From: CAYMSF01 sp964542255
GTDB taxonomy: Bacteria; Verrucomicrobiota; Lentisphaeria; Victivallales; Victivallaceae
Assembly: GCA_964542255.1 (NCBI GenBank)
Contig: CAZITV010000006.1
Coordinates: 1-41,853, forward strand
DNA: 41,853 nt
Direction: 5' to 3'
The notes beneath the pieces were generated by a model. The model was not told the DNA's origin, did no database searches, and saw nothing but the letters and a program-made list of their open reading frames with translations. Positions within the stretch are counted from its first letter, which is position 1, and each line of letters opens with the position of its first letter. The translations under genes and the position numbers were made by a program. Below, piece after piece: positions 16,455 through 26,234 of the stretch.

Positions 16455-17815
16455 TATGTTGCCACCAATCTTTCAATTGTGCCTCTAACGTGCATGGCTA
16501 AATCTATTGCGTGTTCTTTATTTTTAGATTCAGCAATCATTCGAATTAATGGTTCTGTTGAAGATGCCCGCAGGCTAATCCATGAATCATCCCAATCGAA
16601 ACGAACTCCATCATCGTCAGTTATTTTAGCTGATGGGAATTTATTCTTTAGGCTATGAATAATTGAATATGCGTGTGCGGCTGGGCAAGTAATAGATTTT
16701 TTAACAATAAAATAGCGTGGTAAGGCTGAAACTAACTGCGATAATTTCATTTTTTTTACTGCCATCGCTTCAAGGCACAAAGCTGCAGCCATAAAAGAAT
16801 CAAATCCATTCACCCAGCCTTTTAAAGCAACACTGCCATTGCCCTCGCCGGCAAGCAACGCATTGGTTTCTGACATTTTATCAATAATTATTGATTGTCC
16901 AACTTTGACTTTTACCAATTCGCCACCGTATTTTGCAACTACGTCATCCATCGTTTTTGTGGAACAAGAATTGATAATTACTGTCTGCCCTGCCGGATTC
17001 CTGCTTAGAAGATAGTCAGCCAGTAACGGCAATGTATATTCTTCCGAAAGTGTTTCACCATCATTGCTAACCAGTGCCATCCGGCTCATATCACTATTAA
17101 ATACCATGCCACAGTCTGCTTGTAACGGTAAAACAATAGACTGCGCCTGAAAGCTGCTCCTGGGGCGTGGTTCAGGGTCATGTGGCAAGACTCCGGAAAC
17201 AACATTATTGATAGCTATTAATTTGATGCCTAAACACGATGCAAATTTGTCAGCCAAAATAGAACCTGAACCGTTGCAAAAATCAGCCACTACAGTAAAT
17301 TTGGCATTACGGATAGCCTGAACATCAATAATTGAGCAAAGTGAATCAAGATATGAATCTGCCGCACCAGTCGGGATAGAATCGACTTTCCCTATTTTGT
17401 CCCATTTGACATTAAGGTAGCGATGGCTGTGATACACATCCAGCAGTTCTTGCAGTTGAAGATTATTAAAGTATGCACCATTGGTACTGATTGGGACAAC
17501 AGCATTCCAACCCGCGCCTTGATGCGCACCGCCGATTAAGATTCCACCATCAGCATTTAATTTGGGGATAAGATAATGCAAAACAGGCGCCGGCATAATG
17601 CCTGCTTGAAGGACATTGCAGCCACAACTTAAAAGCGATGACAACACTGCATGTGAAACCATCTCGGAAGATGTTCTTGAATCATTTGCAACAATAATGT
17701 TGCCGCCATCAATAAGAGTACCAAAGGCCGTAGTAAAATCAATGATGCGTGCTGGTATTAAGCCTGTGCCGATCACGCCACGCATACCAGCCACGCCAAC
17801 TTTCAAAGACCTCAT
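16454..17815 (-). CDS. catalytically degenerate phosphohexomutase paralogue (pseudoenzyme)
   Basis: A 453-residue relative of the gene that follows it, alignable from end to end. Where the neighbour has TASHNP, this protein reads GGAHQG, so the phosphorylated serine is Ala97. Where the neighbour has DPDGDR, it reads NSDMSR, so two of three Mg2+ aspartates are lost (Asn240, Asp242, Ser244). The sugar-loop remnant GEGNGS and the phosphate-binding RASSTEPLIR are kept, as are the start KVGVAGMRGVIG and full length. It therefore probably binds a sugar phosphate or a partner but cannot catalyse the normal mutase reaction. The frame is open and uninterrupted, which argues against simple decay. Likely roles are a regulatory or structural partner of the active paralogue, encoded in the same operon with a one-base overlap. 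Confidence 0.85.
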   Translation of the reverse strand: MRSLKVGVAGMRGVIGTGLIPARIIDFTTAFGTLIDGGNIIVANDSRTSSEMVSHAVLSSLLSCGCNVLQAGIMPAPVLHYLIPKLNADGGILIGGAHQGAGWNAVVPISTNGAYFNNLQLQELLDVYHSHRYLNVKWDKIGKVDSIPTGAADSYLDSLCSIIDVQAIRNAKFTVVADFCNGSGSILADKFASCLGIKLIAINNVVSGVLPHDPEPRPRSSFQAQSIVLPLQADCGMVFNSDMSRMALVSNDGETLSEEYTLPLLADYLLSRNPAGQTVIINSCSTKTMDDVVAKYGGELVKVKVGQSIIIDKMSETNALLAGEGNGSVALKGWVNGFDSFMAAALCLEAMAVKKMKLSQLVSALPRYFIVKKSITCPAAHAYSIIHSLKNKFPSAKITDDDGVRFDWDDSWISLRASSTEPLIRMIAESKNKEHAIDLAMHVRGTIERLVAT

Positions 17816-17907
17816 GACGTCACCATTAATTATTGATTTTCAGAGAAAAAATTTAATAAACGACATTACGGCCAGTGTTTTATAAATTATTTAACAATAA
17901 ATCCTAA

Positions 17908-20511
17908 TCAATTAGCCGTTGATGAATCAGTGTCAGCTGTCAATTTTGATGGGGTATTTTCTTTAGAATGAATACCTCTGCCCAGTACGCCGCCAATTTT
18001 TTTATGCCATACCGCAATAATCGGACTGGCAATAAATACTGATGAGTATGTACCAATGATAACGCCCAGCATCATAACCAGCACAAAATCATTTATGGCA
18101 ATACCACCGAACAGGAAAAGGACAAAAACCACTAAAAATACTGTAAAAGAAGTAAGAATAGTACGACTTAAAGTATGATTAATACTTAAATTAATAATAT
18201 CCTGATATCCTTGGTCTTTAATTAGCCTCAGGTTTTCACGAATTCGGTCAAAGACAACGATAGTATCCATAATCGAGTAACCAATAATAGTAAGCAAGGC
18301 TGCAACGACTGACAACGAAATTTCTCTGCCCATCAATAAATATATGCCGGTGGTAACAACTACATCATGCACCAAAGCTGCTACAGAGGCCACACCGTAA
18401 TCAAATTCAAACCGCAATGAAACATAAATAATAATACCTACAAAAGCAAGAATTATTGCAAGGATAGCAGATTTGGTAAATTCCCAGCCAACAAGTCCGC
18501 CAAGTGTTGATTCCAAACCACCAGTAAGTTTAGCATCCGGGAATTTACTGTTTAACAATTTTGCAATTTGCTCTTTTGGACTTACATTTCCAGCAGCAAT
18601 ACCAGCTTCATGTTTTTTGTTTGGACGAACAACTATTTCTAATTTTCTGTTATCAGCGATTGAGCTATTAGTCTTATATGTTACTTTGGCTTCGTATCCG
18701 GCTGCAGTAAGCTCGTCAGTCAATAATTGCGGATTAATACGTGATGCATAGTTAAATGTTACCTGAGTACCGCCACGGAAGTCAACTCCAAGACAATCAG
18801 CGCCACGGAAAATAAAAATGCCAATACTCAATGCAAACAATGTGCATGAAATTGTTAACAATAATTTGCTTTTGCCTAGAAAATCAAAATGAGGCTGAGT
18901 AAAAATATGGAGCATTTTTAGAGTCTTCAAATCTTGATAACGCAACATAACATCAAAAAGCAATCGTGTTACAAAGAGTGAAGAAAACAAACTGGTAATA
19001 ATCCCCAGGTTTAATGTTACTGCAAATCCTTTGATCGCACCAGTACCAACAAACATCAAAATTACACCGGTAAACAGCGTTGTAATATGCGAGTCAATAA
19101 TGGTAAGGAATGCACGGCTATATCCCAAATCGATAGCAGACGATAATCCTTTCCCCTGCCCTAATTCTTCACGAATGCGTTCATAAATAAGAACATTGGC
19201 GTCAACGGACATACCCATTGTCAAAATAATACCTGCCATCCCTGGCAATGTTAGGGTTGCATCAAATGCCGCCATCGAACCGAGTACCAAAACTACGTTA
19301 ACCAACATACCTGTTATTGCTACGACACCGGCTCTCATATAATAAATTATCATACTGGCGGCCAAGCATAATAGTGCCAACACACCTGCCCATATGCCAT
19401 TGCGTACATTGTCTGCGCCGAGTGTTGCATCGGTATCAAAAATCGCATCTACTTTAATTTGAATCGGAAGGCTTCCGCTGACCAGTGCATCCGATATATT
19501 CTTAGATTCTTCATTGGAAAAGCGACCTGAAATTTCTGCGCTTCCATCCATGATAGCCTGTTTAATATTGGGTGCACAATAAAGCTTTCCATCCAGCACA
19601 ATTGCTAACTGCCTGCCAATATTTTCTGAAGTTACTTTGCCGAAATCACGTGCACCATCAGAGTTGAATTTAAGAATAATTTTTCGTTGACCAAATTGGT
19701 CGGTAGTCGGAAAAGCTTCAACAACTCCTTTGCCATCCATTTTCCAGCGCCGTTCAATGAAGTATGTTTGAACAACTGGTTTGCCTTTTTTAACAAATTC
19801 AGATATCTCCATTTTGTCATAACCCGCCGGAATCACAAAATCCTTTGGATTGGCCAAGTACTGATTGACAAGCGCAGTATTTTCCGGATGAACAAGCCTA
19901 AAACGCAATTTAGCGCTCATCTTTATCAAATCGAGCAGCTTATTCTTTTCTTCTTTAGAAACGACAGGAACACGCAACGAGACATAACGACCACCTGCGG
20001 GTGAAATCTCAGTTTCAAAAATATTTTGTGATTCCATGCGTTTGCGCAGAATTTCAATGGCAATATCACGATAACGATTGAAATTATTGTCAACATCAAC
20101 GACAGAACCATCATTGGCTTTCTTTTCGTCCGGGATTAGTTCAAGGAGGAATTCGACACCGCCATTCAAATCCAAACCAAGGCGAATTGAGCTTCCAGCT
20201 TTTTTACGAATCAAGCTGATTACGTCACTATTATCGTTAATATCCTTGCCTGAGATATGACTCTTTAAATCTATGCCATTTTCGTCAGCAACCTGCAATA
20301 AAGCAGTTGATGGATACAGCGTAGGATTATTTTCTTGTAATTTCTTGGCGTCTGCTATTACTTTTTCAGCAACAGGGTCATTGCTATTTTTTAGGATAGA
20401 CTCAAACGTTTTGTAGAAATCACGAGGCGTAAGCGGATATGTGGAAACTGCAAATAAAAGAGTTACCACAATTACAATAATCGTTCTCATCAATAATGGC
20501 TTTTTATTCAT
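17908..20511 (-). CDS. secDF: fused protein-export membrane protein SecDF
   Basis: An 867-residue fusion of SecD and SecF, which use the proton gradient to help pull proteins through SecYEG. The SecD half has an N-terminal helix (about 8-27), a large periplasmic P1 region opened by GLDLNGGVEF (112-121), and five further helices with the RND-type region GMSVDANVLIYERIREE. The SecF half restarts near residue 550 with its own first helix, GVDFRGGTQ (about 575) and TIIGYSIMDTIVVFDRIREN. About twelve transmembrane helices in all. It lies 37 bases after yajC. The ATG at 20511 is preceded by GAGG only one base away, which is unusually tight; an in-frame stop lies two codons upstream, so the only alternative is the internal ATG at 20490. 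Confidence 0.95.
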   Translation of the reverse strand: MNKKPLLMRTIIVIVVTLLFAVSTYPLTPRDFYKTFESILKNSNDPVAEKVIADAKKLQENNPTLYPSTALLQVADENGIDLKSHISGKDINDNSDVISLIRKKAGSSIRLGLDLNGGVEFLLELIPDEKKANDGSVVDVDNNFNRYRDIAIEILRKRMESQNIFETEISPAGGRYVSLRVPVVSKEEKNKLLDLIKMSAKLRFRLVHPENTALVNQYLANPKDFVIPAGYDKMEISEFVKKGKPVVQTYFIERRWKMDGKGVVEAFPTTDQFGQRKIILKFNSDGARDFGKVTSENIGRQLAIVLDGKLYCAPNIKQAIMDGSAEISGRFSNEESKNISDALVSGSLPIQIKVDAIFDTDATLGADNVRNGIWAGVLALLCLAASMIIYYMRAGVVAITGMLVNVVLVLGSMAAFDATLTLPGMAGIILTMGMSVDANVLIYERIREELGQGKGLSSAIDLGYSRAFLTIIDSHITTLFTGVILMFVGTGAIKGFAVTLNLGIITSLFSSLFVTRLLFDVMLRYQDLKTLKMLHIFTQPHFDFLGKSKLLLTISCTLFALSIGIFIFRGADCLGVDFRGGTQVTFNYASRINPQLLTDELTAAGYEAKVTYKTNSSIADNRKLEIVVRPNKKHEAGIAAGNVSPKEQIAKLLNSKFPDAKLTGGLESTLGGLVGWEFTKSAILAIILAFVGIIIYVSLRFEFDYGVASVAALVHDVVVTTGIYLLMGREISLSVVAALLTIIGYSIMDTIVVFDRIRENLRLIKDQGYQDIINLSINHTLSRTILTSFTVFLVVFVLFLFGGIAINDFVLVMMLGVIIGTYSSVFIASPIIAVWHKKIGGVLGRGIHSKENTPSKLTADTDSSTAN

Positions 20512-20548
20512 ACCTCATTAAGCTCCCGTAAACTCATATTGTGTTAAT

Positions 20549-20887
20549 TTAATTGGCGATGGTATCCATTTTGCCGCCAGAAAAAATTGCAGTGACGCCT
20601 GGCTTACTGACCTCGACGTTAACCTTTTCAGCGATTTCAACCATAAAAGTTTTTTCTTTTACTTCGATAACCTTGCCAAAAATCCCGCCGGCAATAACCA
20701 CATCATCACCTTTTTTTACATGGTCAATCATTTCCTGGCGTTTCTTAGCCTGTTTGCGCTGAGAACGAATCATAAAATAGATCATTACACCAAAGATAAC
20801 AATCGGACCGAGGAGCGGCAATAAACCGCCATTTTGAGTTTCTCCACCAGACGCTTGTGCCAACACGTAACAAGATAATTCCAACAT
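20549..20887 (-). CDS. yajC: preprotein translocase accessory subunit YajC
   Basis: A 112-residue protein with a single transmembrane helix (about residues 22-42: LLPLLGPIVIFGVMIYFMI) followed by the conserved RSQRKQAKKRQEMID and the KKGDDVVIAGGIFGKV strand region. YajC associates with SecDF. A good AAGGAA lies seven bases before the ATG. It lies 33 bases downstream of pnp and 37 bases upstream of secDF, the usual yajC-secD-secF order. Confidence 0.95.
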   Translation of the reverse strand: MLELSCYVLAQASGGETQNGGLLPLLGPIVIFGVMIYFMIRSQRKQAKKRQEMIDHVKKGDDVVIAGGIFGKVIEVKEKTFMVEIAEKVNVEVSKPGVTAIFSGGKMDTIAN

Positions 20888-20920
20888 ATTTTTTTCCTTA
20901 TATTTTAATAGAGAGTTTAA

Positions 20921-23044
20921 TTATTGTGCGTTTTGTTTCTCGTCCATTTCTTTTAATGCTGCTCTCCGGCTCAGACGTATTTTTCCGGATTGATCTATAT
21001 CAATAACTTTGACAGAAACAAAGGCTCCTTCCTGACAAATGTCTGTAACGAGCTTAACTCGATAATCAGCCATTTCAGAAATATGCAGCAAACCTTCAAG
21101 TCCAGGCATAATTTCAACGAAAGCGCCAAAATCTTTAATGGCAATAACTTTGCCGCGATAAATTTTGCCGATTTCCGGCATTGCAGTACATCCGAGAACA
21201 CGATTCTTCGCATCCTCTAACGCTTCTTTATCCGGAGAAAGGATTTTAACTGTACCATCATCACTAACATCAATAGAAGAATTGGTTTCTTCAGTGATAG
21301 CTTTAATATTCTTTCCTCCAGGTCCAATTAAAGCACCAATTTTTTCCGGGTTAATTTTTAAAACTACCAGTTGAGGCGCATTCGCACTGATTTCTTTACG
21401 CGGTTCATTAATGCATGATTCGATGACATCAAGAATTTTTAATCTGGCATCAAGATTTTTCTGCATTGCCTGCTGTAATAAAGTGATAGATACACCGGGC
21501 AGTTTTAAGTCAAGCTGAAAACCAGTAATACCGTTTCTTGTACCACAAACTTTAAAATCCATATCGCCGAAATGGTCTTCCGCGCCAATGATGTCAGTAA
21601 GCAGTAATTCTTGATTATCGCCAGTGACTAAACCACATGAAATTCCTGCCACAGGCGCTTTTATCGGCACACCTGCATCCATTAGTGATAAAATCGCACC
21701 GCAAACTGATGCCATTGAGGTTGAACCGTTTGATGCCATAACTTCAGAAACGCATCGAACAACATACGGGAAGTCGGCAGGGATAACTTTGGCAACAGAA
21801 CGTTCTGCCAAATCGCCATGGCCGATTTCTCTACGGCCTGGTCCAGAAATTCTGCCAACTTCGCCAACACTAAAATTCGGGAAATTATAATGCAAATAAA
21901 ACCGTTTATTGAGTGTTGAAGGACGTCCAGTGATATTATCTGATTCCTGTGAATCTTTTTCTCCACCTAACGTAGTGATAACCAAAGCTTGTGTTTCGCC
22001 ACGTGAGAATAACGCACTACCATGAACAACCGGCAATACCGCTACTTCTGCACAAAGTTGACGAATATCATCAATGCCCCTGCCATCTGGCCGGTATTGA
22101 TTTACCAGAATCGCATGTCGTGTTGCTTCTTTAACTAAATCATCAAAACACTTGTGAACTTCCAACTCTAATACCGAGGCATTGATATCAGGCAATTGTT
22201 TTTTTAGCTGAACAACTGCATCGGCATGGATAGCATCCAGCGCAGCGATGCGGTCATTTTTCCCTGGAACGATGCAGGCGACCGGAAGTTTATCTGTGCA
22301 GAAAGCCCTTAATGCAGTTTCAATTGCTTCAGGCACCAAATACAACTTTGGAGTTTTTTTCGTTTTACCAGCTTTTGCAGCCAACTGTAATTGAGCATCA
22401 ATCTGAATTTTTACGATTTCATTGGCGAACTCCATTGCCTGCACTAATTCTGCTTCAGAGCATTCATTAGCTTCACCTTCAATCATAATGACCTTATCAG
22501 CGACACCAGCATAAATCAAATCCATAGAGCTTCTTGACATATCTGAATGTGTAGGATTTGCAATAAATTTACCATCAACACGCCCAACTCTTAATGCACC
22601 GATTGGACCTTCAAACGGCAAATCTGAAATAGTTAATGCTGCTGATGCGGCAAGCATACACAGTACATCTGCTTCGTTTTCTTTGTCAGCGCTAAGTAAT
22701 AATGCAGACACCTGCACTTCATCAAAGTACCCTTTTGGAAATAGCGGACGCAAAGGTCTGTCAGTAACACGACAGGTGAGAATTTCCTTATTGCTAGGGC
22801 GTCCCTCACGTTTAATATACCCCCCAGGGAAAATACCTGCAGCACTATATTTTTCACGATAATCTACTTGCAGCGGGAAAAAATCCGCGTCTGGTTTTGC
22901 TGGTCCGGAACATGCGGCGGCAAAAACTATAGTATCGCCTAATCTAACCGCGGCCGCACCGTTCGCCAAATTGGCCATTTTACCGGTGGAAATTTCAATT
23001 GTCTTATTATCACTGATGCTAAAAACAACTTTTTCTTCTGCCAT
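20921..23044 (-). CDS. pnp: polyribonucleotide nucleotidyltransferase (PNPase)
   Basis: A 707-residue 3'-5' phosphorolytic exoribonuclease and RNA polymerase, part of RNA decay complexes. It has two RNase PH domains joined by a helical linker. The first begins near ISDNKTIEISTGKMANLANG and the second near RPDGRGIDDIRQLCAEV, with the catalytic region GDNQELLLTDIIGAEDHFGD. These are followed by a KH domain (KIGALIGPGGKNIKAITEE) and an S1 domain (GKIYRGKVIAIKDFGAFVEI). A strong GAGGAAG precedes the ATG. It heads the pnp-yajC-secDF group; rpsO, often just upstream, is not in the window. The long structured leader at 23045-23392 may regulate it. Confidence 0.97.
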   Translation of the reverse strand: MAEEKVVFSISDNKTIEISTGKMANLANGAAAVRLGDTIVFAAACSGPAKPDADFFPLQVDYREKYSAAGIFPGGYIKREGRPSNKEILTCRVTDRPLRPLFPKGYFDEVQVSALLLSADKENEADVLCMLAASAALTISDLPFEGPIGALRVGRVDGKFIANPTHSDMSRSSMDLIYAGVADKVIMIEGEANECSEAELVQAMEFANEIVKIQIDAQLQLAAKAGKTKKTPKLYLVPEAIETALRAFCTDKLPVACIVPGKNDRIAALDAIHADAVVQLKKQLPDINASVLELEVHKCFDDLVKEATRHAILVNQYRPDGRGIDDIRQLCAEVAVLPVVHGSALFSRGETQALVITTLGGEKDSQESDNITGRPSTLNKRFYLHYNFPNFSVGEVGRISGPGRREIGHGDLAERSVAKVIPADFPYVVRCVSEVMASNGSTSMASVCGAILSLMDAGVPIKAPVAGISCGLVTGDNQELLLTDIIGAEDHFGDMDFKVCGTRNGITGFQLDLKLPGVSITLLQQAMQKNLDARLKILDVIESCINEPRKEISANAPQLVVLKINPEKIGALIGPGGKNIKAITEETNSSIDVSDDGTVKILSPDKEALEDAKNRVLGCTAMPEIGKIYRGKVIAIKDFGAFVEIMPGLEGLLHISEMADYRVKLVTDICQEGAFVSVKVIDIDQSGKIRLSRRAALKEMDEKQNAQ

Positions 23045-23392
23045 TTTTCTTCCTCTTTAATTTTCAGACTAAGATTGATTTTAATCTTTATTAATTATAC
23101 CTGTAATTGTCAATCGCGACAATTTACGGTAATGCACAAGAGTAAAAAAAAGAATACGTTTGATAAGCATTTGCGGAATCGCGGTATCAGCCTCCGAATG
23201 ACATACCCAGAACCTGATAGCGACCGAATTCCACAACTTATATTGGCGGTATTTTTTTTTCTCTGCCATTATTTATACAATAAACTATCATTAAAACTGC
23301 TTAAATGCAAATGCGGATTAAGATAGTTTATAGAAAATAATGCTTAATTATGATGGTGCGACGCTATATAAAATTGCCTTGTATCATTCTCC
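23045..23392 (-). other. structured 348-base region between dnaG and pnp (possible pnp leader or small RNA)
   Basis: Three inverted repeats are visible. AATTGTC (23105-23111) pairs with GACAATT (23118-23124) around six bases. An imperfect hairpin spans 23175-23232, with TATCAG/CTGATA and outer GGAA/TTCC and CGG/CCG segments. ATAAACTATC (23280-23289) pairs with GATAGTTTAT (23322-23331), and the stem extends inward through TTAA/TTAA around one bulged base. None is followed by a T-run on either strand, so they do not look like terminators. In E. coli the pnp leader forms an RNase III-cleaved hairpin used for autoregulation; by analogy this may be a leader of that type. No convincing protein gene lies here. 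Confidence 0.4.
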
Positions 23393-25228
23393 TTAATTAA
23401 TTTTATTGTCAGTTCCATAAAATTGATGCAATGCATTTTGGTAATCATGAATAATTTGTGATTTATCTTCCGGTGAAACTGCTGCACTAAGACGTTGACG
23501 AAACTCCAGTTTTGATTTTTCCATGTAATAACGCTTAATTTCACCAACACACTCACAGACAGCCTTGTTTATGGTTTCAGTTGCATAGGACGAGCCTGAA
23601 ATAAGAATTCGGCTGACTTTATGGTCTGGATTGATAGACAATACATCATTAACCGCGTTAGTAACATTACCCCATTCACCATTAATGTGTAATCCAATAA
23701 TCATATTTAAGATACGCCCAACGCCTGTTTCACTGATAAAATCTGATGGTAAAACACCTGCCAGAGAAGCGCAAACATGTTCGTTTGATATTGCCAGTTC
23801 AAGCAAAGTTTCTTCTGCGTGAATAACTGATGATGGCAGATTGTCCACATTATTGGCAGCGCTGCTGGCACCATCAACTTCAATATTAGCAGCAACCGGG
23901 TAAATTTTCTTCTTAAGGCGTGCTATATCCTTATAAATCCCATCGCAGCTAATATTAAGGAATTCAGAGAGTTTTCTGACGTATGCTTCCTTGATTACAG
24001 GATTATTTAATATTTCCAAATATTTTATCGTTTCCTGACAGATTTTTGCTTTTCCGGATGGTGTTTTGACATCATTTTTTTGTTTCAATTGCAATATTGT
24101 AAAATCAAAAAAGTCTGTGGCATTGTTAACGACCTCAGCAATACCATCTTCTCCCTTTTCTTTATATATTTCATCAGGGTCTTTGCCTGATGGTGTTGAA
24201 ATTACCTTAATTTCAAAGTCCAATGGCAATAAAATTTCTAAAGCACGAAGCGTTGCATTTATACCGGCATTGTCAGAATCGAAGAAAATATAAATTTTCG
24301 TAGAATAGCGTTTAAGCATCATTGCCTGTTCAAAAGTGAAAGCTGTTCCCTGCGGCGCAACAGCATTGCAATAACCGGCACGGTGCATTGCAATGACATC
24401 TAATTGTCCTTCGCACAATATAACGTAATCCTTTTTGCGAATGTCTTCCCTCGCTAAACATAAAGCATATAAAATATTGCCTTTTTTGAATAAATGAGTT
24501 TCCGGACTATTTACATATTTTGCTGTAGTTGGGTCAACTTCTATTGTTCTAGCGCTGAACCCAACCACCCTGCCCTGTTCATTCCAAATCGGAAAAATCA
24601 ACCTATTTCTAAAACGGTCATAAATTTTGCCTTGTTCGCTTCTTAATAAAATGCCTGCCTCAAGCAGTTCCAATTCAGTATACCCCCTGGATAACCCATA
24701 CTTTAGTGAGGCGTCCCATGAGTCAGGTGCGGCACCTATACGAAATTTATCGCGGATTTCATTGGGGATTGCCCGTTGGAGTAAATATCTGGCGACTGCA
24801 GAATTAGATTCAACTTTTAACAAACTGGCATACCAAGATGCAAATTCTTCATTAACCTGATATAGCCTCTCACGTGAGTCACTTTTAATTTTTTCCTGAT
24901 GTCGTTCCTCAGCACTTGAATATTTTTTTTCTGGGATGATGATATTGTATTTGCCTGCAAGTATATACGCGGCATTGGGAAAATCAACAGCTTCTCGTTC
25001 CATTACAAAACTAAAAACATTACCACTTTTGCCACAACCGAAACAATGAAAATGCTGACGTTTTTGACTGATACTAAACGAGGGGGTTTTCTCATTATGA
25101 AAAGGGCACAAAGCTTTCCAGGTATCACTGCCAGATTTTTTTAACGGAATATAGCTGTTAATAAGCTCAACAATGTCTACTCTTAATTTTATCTCTTCAA
25201 TAATTTCTTCAGGAATTGCTCTATTCAT
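23393..25228 (-). CDS. dnaG: DNA primase
   Basis: A 611-residue primase that lays RNA primers for replication. The CHC2 zinc-binding domain is at the N-terminus (Cys41, His44, Cys62, Cys65 in CPFH ... CFGC). The RNA-polymerase core contains the toprim segment VILCEGQLDVIAMHRAG (about 258-274) and YIFFDSDNAGINA (about 308-320). A C-terminal helicase-interaction region follows after about residue 450. All key toprim acids are present. A sigma-70 gene lies about 3 kb upstream on the same strand, a loose echo of the common dnaG-rpoD pairing. No strong ribosome binding site precedes the ATG. Confidence 0.96.
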   Translation of the reverse strand: MNRAIPEEIIEEIKLRVDIVELINSYIPLKKSGSDTWKALCPFHNEKTPSFSISQKRQHFHCFGCGKSGNVFSFVMEREAVDFPNAAYILAGKYNIIIPEKKYSSAEERHQEKIKSDSRERLYQVNEEFASWYASLLKVESNSAVARYLLQRAIPNEIRDKFRIGAAPDSWDASLKYGLSRGYTELELLEAGILLRSEQGKIYDRFRNRLIFPIWNEQGRVVGFSARTIEVDPTTAKYVNSPETHLFKKGNILYALCLAREDIRKKDYVILCEGQLDVIAMHRAGYCNAVAPQGTAFTFEQAMMLKRYSTKIYIFFDSDNAGINATLRALEILLPLDFEIKVISTPSGKDPDEIYKEKGEDGIAEVVNNATDFFDFTILQLKQKNDVKTPSGKAKICQETIKYLEILNNPVIKEAYVRKLSEFLNISCDGIYKDIARLKKKIYPVAANIEVDGASSAANNVDNLPSSVIHAEETLLELAISNEHVCASLAGVLPSDFISETGVGRILNMIIGLHINGEWGNVTNAVNDVLSINPDHKVSRILISGSSYATETINKAVCECVGEIKRYYMEKSKLEFRQRLSAAVSPEDKSQIIHDYQNALHQFYGTDNKIN

Positions 25229-25436
25229 ATTTAAAATTCTATTGTCGGTGGTTTACATTAAAGGCAAATTATAACGCATATATTTATTGAAGTAAATCTC
25301 AAAAAAATAACTTTTTTTTCATTCTGGCATTACTTTTCCATATTCGACCAGTTGCCACGCCAAACGGAATCGCGGATTTTTTTTCAAAGGCAAATTTATG
25401 CGGTTGGTGTTAAACCACCACACAAATATCTGTAGA

Positions 25437-26096
25437 TTATAAGTCGGCTTGGAGTTGGCTCATAACATTTAGCGTTTCCAACTCACGACTATCAATTGCC
25501 TTTTTCTGCTCAACTTCGCGATCTTCTTGTTCCATGCTTCTGGTCTTTTGTTTTTCTTCAGCCGCCAACTGTAAATATTTTTGGTAGCGCTGGTTAGAAA
25601 TCAAGAACAGTGCTTTGGATCTTATTTCATAGCGGGAGGTTTTATTTTTTTGGAGCGGAACAGTCTTATCAAATGAATCGACAGCGATTGGCGAACCATC
25701 AGCACGTGCACCAGTATTATTCCATACTCCTGACGTACCCTGATATTCTGTTCCCGCAGGAGTACTAATTTCTCCAATTTTAATTTTTTTATAATCTACA
25801 ATACTTACCGCATCAGCTCCGCACTCGTCAGCTTGCTTTAAAATTTTTCCTTTAATCTCTTCGGGTGTGCTACTGCCAGGGGCAGTAACATTGGCACGGC
25901 CAATCACCCTATAAGTGTCTTTCGGAACGTCATTATTTGAGTTAAAAAAAAGTATATCCTCATCATTATTTTGGCGCTGGAACTTTTGTCCAACATAGTC
26001 AACATTAATGCAGCCACAGACAAGGATAACAGTTATGTTAACTGCGACAAACAAAGACAATATTTTTTTATTATAAGTCATAGCGGCAATATTCAT
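25437..26096 (-). CDS. putative lipoprotein of unknown function
   Basis: A 219-residue protein with a hydrophobic N-terminus (residues 11-29) ending in LVCGC, a plausible lipobox with the modified cysteine at the second Cys. The middle contains VIGRANVTAPG and ILKQADECGADAVSIVDYK, a pattern seen in small lipoproteins whose core senses or binds at the envelope. The last 45 residues are strongly charged and likely coiled coil (many E, K, Q). I do not recognise a named family. An AAGG lies five bases before the ATG; an internal ATG six codons on is an alternative start. It stands alone with about 140 bases upstream and 208 bases downstream to dnaG; in that downstream stretch I see only a weak TGGTG/CACCA hairpin (25405-25420) with no T-run. 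Confidence 0.6.
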   Translation of the reverse strand: MNIAAMTYNKKILSLFVAVNITVILVCGCINVDYVGQKFQRQNNDEDILFFNSNNDVPKDTYRVIGRANVTAPGSSTPEEIKGKILKQADECGADAVSIVDYKKIKIGEISTPAGTEYQGTSGVWNNTGARADGSPIAVDSFDKTVPLQKNKTSRYEIRSKALFLISNQRYQKYLQLAAEEKQKTRSMEQEDREVEQKKAIDSRELETLNVMSQLQADL

Positions 26097-26234
26097 AAGA
26101 ACCTTAATTTATATAGAAGTATTTAGCTTTCTTAAACCCAAATGCACTAGACATAACTTATTATTTATTTACTGTAGTTACAAGTTTATAAACAATAAAT
26201 GGGCAAAATTTAAAAACAGTAGTTCGCATAATAT

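Noticed and set aside
23075..23326. 83-codon open frame on the + strand between pnp and dnaG
   Set aside because: The translated peptide shows no protein-like pattern and it covers the inverted repeats of the pnp leader.
23105..23331. 6S or SRP RNA gene
   Set aside because: The hairpins are separate local stems; the ends do not pair as in 6S RNA, and the SRP Alu or tetraloop core is absent.
23174..25375. Short repeat CGGAATCGCGG found at about 23174 and 25365
   Set aside because: Eleven bases shared between two intergenic regions with no further similarity is not enough to call a repeat element.
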